Positions 60,761 to 64,000 of a stretch of 64,000 nucleotides of DNA are shown one piece after another. Under the pieces are notes generated by a model. It worked only from the letters and a program-made list of their open reading frames with translations, ran no database searches and was not told where the DNA came from. How positions within the stretch are numbered: position 1 is the stretch's first letter; each line of letters starts with the position of its first letter. The DNA comes from Roseibium sediminicola (GTDB lineage: Bacteria > Pseudomonadota > Alphaproteobacteria > Rhizobiales > Stappiaceae), in contig NZ_JALNMJ010000022.1 in assembly GCF_023156505.1 (NCBI RefSeq), forward strand, positions 34,653 to 98,652. The letters run 5' to 3'. A program made the position numbers and the translations under genes.

Positions 60761-62362
60761 ATGGCTGGCAAGATCCGATATTTCCACGAAGACAAGAACG
60801 GCTACTTCGCGCGAAGACGTGTACCGACCGACATCAAGGATCAGATCGGCAAAGAATTCTTCATGAAGGCGCTGGGCACCGGCAAACGCGAAGCCATCGA
60901 GAAGTTGCCCGCCGCCCTGGTCGAATTCCAAGCAACCATTGACGACGCCAGGAAGCGACGACTGGCGAGCCGCGAGAACGCAGGCGGGTCAGAGGTAGAA
61001 CAAACTCCATTCCGGCAGCTGACCGCAAACCAGATAGCAGCGAAGTGGTATCTTAGCCGGATTGAATCAGACAACGCCTGGCGGAACTCAGACGCGCGAT
61101 ACGCGCGCCAGGGGACTTTTGACGAAGACCGTATTCAGACCTTGAAGTCAATTCTCGCCGGAACAGCTGATGACAACGAACTGCTCGAGGCATTCGGTGA
61201 CGAATATCGAGTGCTGAAGCGTATGGGACACGCAACGGCCGATGCCGGAACGCAAGAATGGCGCTCATTCGTGCGTACGCTCGCGTCTGGAGAGTTAGAG
61301 AGGCTCCGCTACACCTTGGCGCTCGATGAGGGCACACCGCCTCCAGAGCCCCCAAAATGGCTCGCTGAAGCCATTGAGCAGCTGAAGAAGCCAGCACCAA
61401 CTGAAACGGCTCTTGAGCCCGTGTCGATCAGGCTGCTTTTTGAGAGGTGGCGAAAGATTTCACGCGGCAGCGATGAAGAAACATCGACGTGTAGACGCTA
61501 CCGGCCAGCCATAGAGAGCCTGATTGCATTCGTTGGTCACAATGATGCCCAGCGTATCACGAACAAGGATGTAGCAGCCTGGGTCGAACACCTGATCAAT
61601 AACGAGAACAAGGCGCATTCCACCGTCAAGAAGGTGCACTTGACCGCCGTCAGCGGCATGTTGCATTGGGCTTCTGACAACGGATTGATCGAGCCCGTCC
61701 AGATTAAAACCAGACTGAAAATACCCAGGCAACAGCTCAATCGCAGTAAGGGGTACACGGAGGAAGAGGTAACGCAGATCCTTCGCGCGGCTCAGGCCTA
61801 CGCACCCTCAGCTCAATCCAAGGAGTCCATGCATCTCAGTAACGCCAAACGCTGGCTACCCTGGCTCATCGCATTCACTGGCGCGCGGATAGGCGAGTTA
61901 GCACAGCTTAGGAAAGAGGACGTCAGCGAGCGTGATGGCATCCGATTCCTACTGCTCACTCCTGAAGCTGGCACCATAAAATCCGGCCAGTTCCGCGAGG
62001 TGCCACTTCACCCGCAACTGATCGAACTCGGATTCCTCAAATTTGTCGATGCGTCAAAGTCCGGGCCTCTATTTCACGGCCAAGCAAAAAATGGCACCAC
62101 ATCGAGACAACCGGCAGAGAACACCGGAAAACGCTTGGCCGCGTGGCTTCGTGCTGAAGGTCTAACACCGGACGGCGTGGCACCAAATCATGGCTTTCGA
62201 CATCGTTTCAAGACCATCTCTATAGAACTCGGGCTACCTGGACGCGTGGTGGATGCTATGCAAGGTCACGCATCTGGAAGAGCTGCCGATAACTATGGAG
62301 ACGTAACACTCGCTGCGAAGTTTAAAGCAGTAGCACAACTTCCGTCGATAAGCCTTCAATGA
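60761..62362 (+). CDS. Second tyrosine recombinase (genomic-island integrase)
   Basis: A 533-residue integrase unlike the prophage's. N-terminal residues 1-60 (IRYFHEDKNGYFARRRVPTD) fit the DUF6538/SAM-like arm-binding type. The catalytic residues appear in FTGARIGELAQLR (Arg), HGFRHRFKTIS (HxxR) and MQGHASGRAADNYGD (His and Tyr). It lies only 90 bases after attR in the same orientation, the usual place of an island integrase next to the tRNA 3' end. The island's far end is beyond the window. Confidence 0.88.
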   Translation: MAGKIRYFHEDKNGYFARRRVPTDIKDQIGKEFFMKALGTGKREAIEKLPAALVEFQATIDDARKRRLASRENAGGSEVEQTPFRQLTANQIAAKWYLSRIESDNAWRNSDARYARQGTFDEDRIQTLKSILAGTADDNELLEAFGDEYRVLKRMGHATADAGTQEWRSFVRTLASGELERLRYTLALDEGTPPPEPPKWLAEAIEQLKKPAPTETALEPVSIRLLFERWRKISRGSDEETSTCRRYRPAIESLIAFVGHNDAQRITNKDVAAWVEHLINNENKAHSTVKKVHLTAVSGMLHWASDNGLIEPVQIKTRLKIPRQQLNRSKGYTEEEVTQILRAAQAYAPSAQSKESMHLSNAKRWLPWLIAFTGARIGELAQLRKEDVSERDGIRFLLLTPEAGTIKSGQFREVPLHPQLIELGFLKFVDASKSGPLFHGQAKNGTTSRQPAENTGKRLAAWLRAEGLTPDGVAPNHGFRHRFKTISIELGLPGRVVDAMQGHASGRAADNYGDVTLAAKFKAVAQLPSISLQ

Positions 62363-62391
62363 AAGGCCGATGTTGAGGTAAGGAATCACAA

Positions 62392-63876
62392 CTAGCCAAC
62401 AACTTTCATCCGACCTACCACAAGCCTTTCAAAAATCCCCCTTGAAGTCCAACGGGTTTCATTTCCTAATTGAGCAGCCCGCGCATATCTCTCGACTGGC
62501 GTCAACTTAGCGATATCTGAAATAATTGCTTTGTATTCGGAGAAAAGCTTCTGCATAGCCTCTCTATCACAATAGAACATTTCATCTGACGGATTACTAC
62601 TCTCCGTCACCGACGAACATTCTGTATAAACCAATATACCTGGAACTTCGTAGTCAGGATAATTGTCTATCGTCCATTGAAAATGCTGAAAAACCTGCCC
62701 GATTTCATCTGAGTTTATCGAATTTCCATCTTTCTTCTCAGTTTTGAGCTCAATAGGGATCGCTATATTCTGATGCTTATCTACCCAAAGATTATCCGGA
62801 CCATCATTCACGTCAGTATCTGGACGCGATGAGTCAAATCCCAACGCAACCCCGATTTCCCTGATAGCTTCTTCTGCTCGGCTGTAAGAGTCGTCTTCAA
62901 ACGCAGCATGCGTCCGATCAATGAGCTTCGTAAGACGTCTATTTGTTTCCGGGATGCTACCTACGCAATAGGGACGCAAGCCATCTTCCAGGACGTTGGT
63001 AGTAGCCTCGACTCCAGCAACATCAGACGAAGACCGTCGCGGAAGAGGCAGTGTACCACCGAGTCTATTTCGAGCCTCGTCAAACCAATCGTACATGGCC
63101 TCATGCTCGCTCTCGAAGCAGTTGGCCGCACCCAGCCAAATGGAATACCAACCAGCCAACCTTGGATTTTCCTGCCGCACTTCTTCAACGACGCTTTCAA
63201 ACTCTGCGATGGCACCGGAATTGTCACCGTGCCAAAGCTTCAAAATAAAATTAGCCTCTTTTTTCGCCAACTTATCGTCAAGCTTTGTGTGCGCTTCTCG
63301 CTCCGTAATTCGGCGCTCCTCAATAGGATTCTGCCCTAAGTGCGCCTGGTAATACTCCAACCAGTTTGGATCCCTATCAATTATTTGCCGCACAATAGCA
63401 TGTATATCATCAAAGGTGACGTCTCCCAGCTGCTCGCAAAACTGCTCGGACAACCCTATTTGCTCCTGAAGGACTTTAGGGAAATACGCCTGATTTGCAA
63501 CGTTTCTCAACCAATTCTCTACGTCCTTTGAATGAATTATGTAAATACCGTAGTCGTTCTTGCCTCTATTTATTCTACCAAATAGCTGCGTCAGCCTATT
63601 TGCGACCCTCGGAAAGAAGGTCTGATCCAGACGAATTCTCTCAAACAAAAAACGTTCGAGCTGACTAGACCCGACAGGAACACCGTCAACAACCATTACC
63701 CGACAATCATCATCGGGCAAGTCAATCCCGTCATACCGCCCTACCAACAGAAATGCTCCGGTATCAGCCTGGCGAAATTCATTTAGCTTAGTCGTGAATT
63801 CGTCGGCTGACTTAGGAGTTTCTGCCAATCCATCCCAAGTATCTGTGGCGCGCTCACTCGGAACCGCGATGAGAAC
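62392..63876 (-). pseudogene. Helicase/nuclease-like gene, 5' end lost at the IS junction
   Basis: The minus frame is open from 63876 to 62392 (494 codons). The first visible residues are VLIAVPSERATDTWDG; then GRYDGIDLPDDDCRVMVVDG and QLFGRINRGKNDYG match motifs V and VI of SF2 helicases, so the missing N-terminus should hold the ATP-binding half. The C-terminal end has a PD-(D/E)xK-nuclease-like segment, IAIPIELKTEKKD. An in-frame TAA at 63877-63879 and sequence of IS type mark the break. The whole would have been a defence-type helicase-nuclease. AT-rich, unlike the chromosome. Confidence 0.65.
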
Positions 63877-64000
63877 TTAGAGCTGGCTCGGGAAATTTGC
63901 ACAGCTGGGATAAGTGGAATTTCTGCCTGACTTTGGCTTAGATGCCGGAAACAGGAGAGACGATGACGAGACGACCGCGCCGGAACCACAGCCCGGCTTT
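63870..64000 (+). mobile_element. Left end of an IS3-family-like element (continues outside window)
   Basis: The helicase frame breaks at about 63877. From 63963 an ORF begins with the residues typical of IS3-family OrfA. The terminal inverted repeat should start around 63870-63880, but I cannot fix it without the other end. Confidence 0.55.
63963..64000 (+). CDS. IS3-family transposase OrfA, first residues only
   Basis: Only twelve full codons are inside the window: MTRRPRRNHSPA, then the first two bases of a Phe codon. This start is typical of IS3-family OrfA proteins (helix-turn-helix component). GGAGAG lies just upstream. Everything else is beyond the window edge. Confidence 0.6.
   Translation, partial: MTRRPRRNHSPA

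Noticed and set aside
63783..63989. 68-codon minus-strand frame near the right edge
   Set aside because: It crosses the helicase/IS junction in a different frame and has a Ser/Arg-rich random sequence.

Overview
The window comes from a high-GC alphaproteobacterium. The chromosomal order yacG-maf-infA-(phosphatase)-UPF0262-hisD-DUF2948-murA is typical of Hyphomicrobiales. Together with the large RTX/LamG protein and GcrA/GapR-type phage genes it suggests a marine Stappiaceae-like (Roseibium/Labrenzia) host. The taxonomy is inference.

Positions 1-14,026 are chromosome: the 3' part of a tandemly duplicated LamG-RTX protein gene, tRNA-Phe, a 5'-nucleotidase with a Pho-box-like promoter, the yacG/maf/infA/hisD/murA housekeeping cluster and a few small genes.

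Positions 14,054-60,671 are an apparently complete lambda-type siphoprophage (about 46.6 kb) inserted in tRNA-Thr(GGT). It is bounded by a 48-bp direct repeat (14,054-14,101 and 60,624-60,671). From the left end it carries: a Dam-type methylase; a lysis cassette (DUF1515, overlapping spanin pair, holin, amidase endolysin); tail fibre, tip and tape-measure genes; a tail-chaperone pair joined by a -1 frameshift site; tail tube; head genes in lambda order (FII-like, capsid, decoration, acidic protein, S49 protease, portal, gpW, TerL, TerS); and a NusG-like gene just upstream of the terminase. Then come O-like replication genes with internal iterons and a long early operon of tightly overlapping genes (cytosine and adenine methylases, AAA+ ATPase, GapR-like, GcrA-like, DUF4031, DUF4326, Gp37/Gp68). 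The immunity region (Cro-like and CI-like genes) is followed by AT-rich accessory genes and a second, rightward operon ending in a radical-SAM-like gene, excisionase and integrase. Matching CCAAAATGGTA operators sit at the immunity promoter region and in front of the rightward operon.

Positions 60,761-64,000 look like a second element in the same tRNA locus: another tyrosine recombinase, then a convergent helicase/nuclease-like gene whose 5' end is cut off by what appears to be an IS3-family element running out of the window.

The most interesting points are the complete slippery site plus 11-bp hairpin in the tail chaperones, the phage NusG paralogue placed before the late operon, the cell-cycle-like set (GcrA, GapR, three methylases), the palindromic iterons in the replication gene, and the repeat array upstream of terS.
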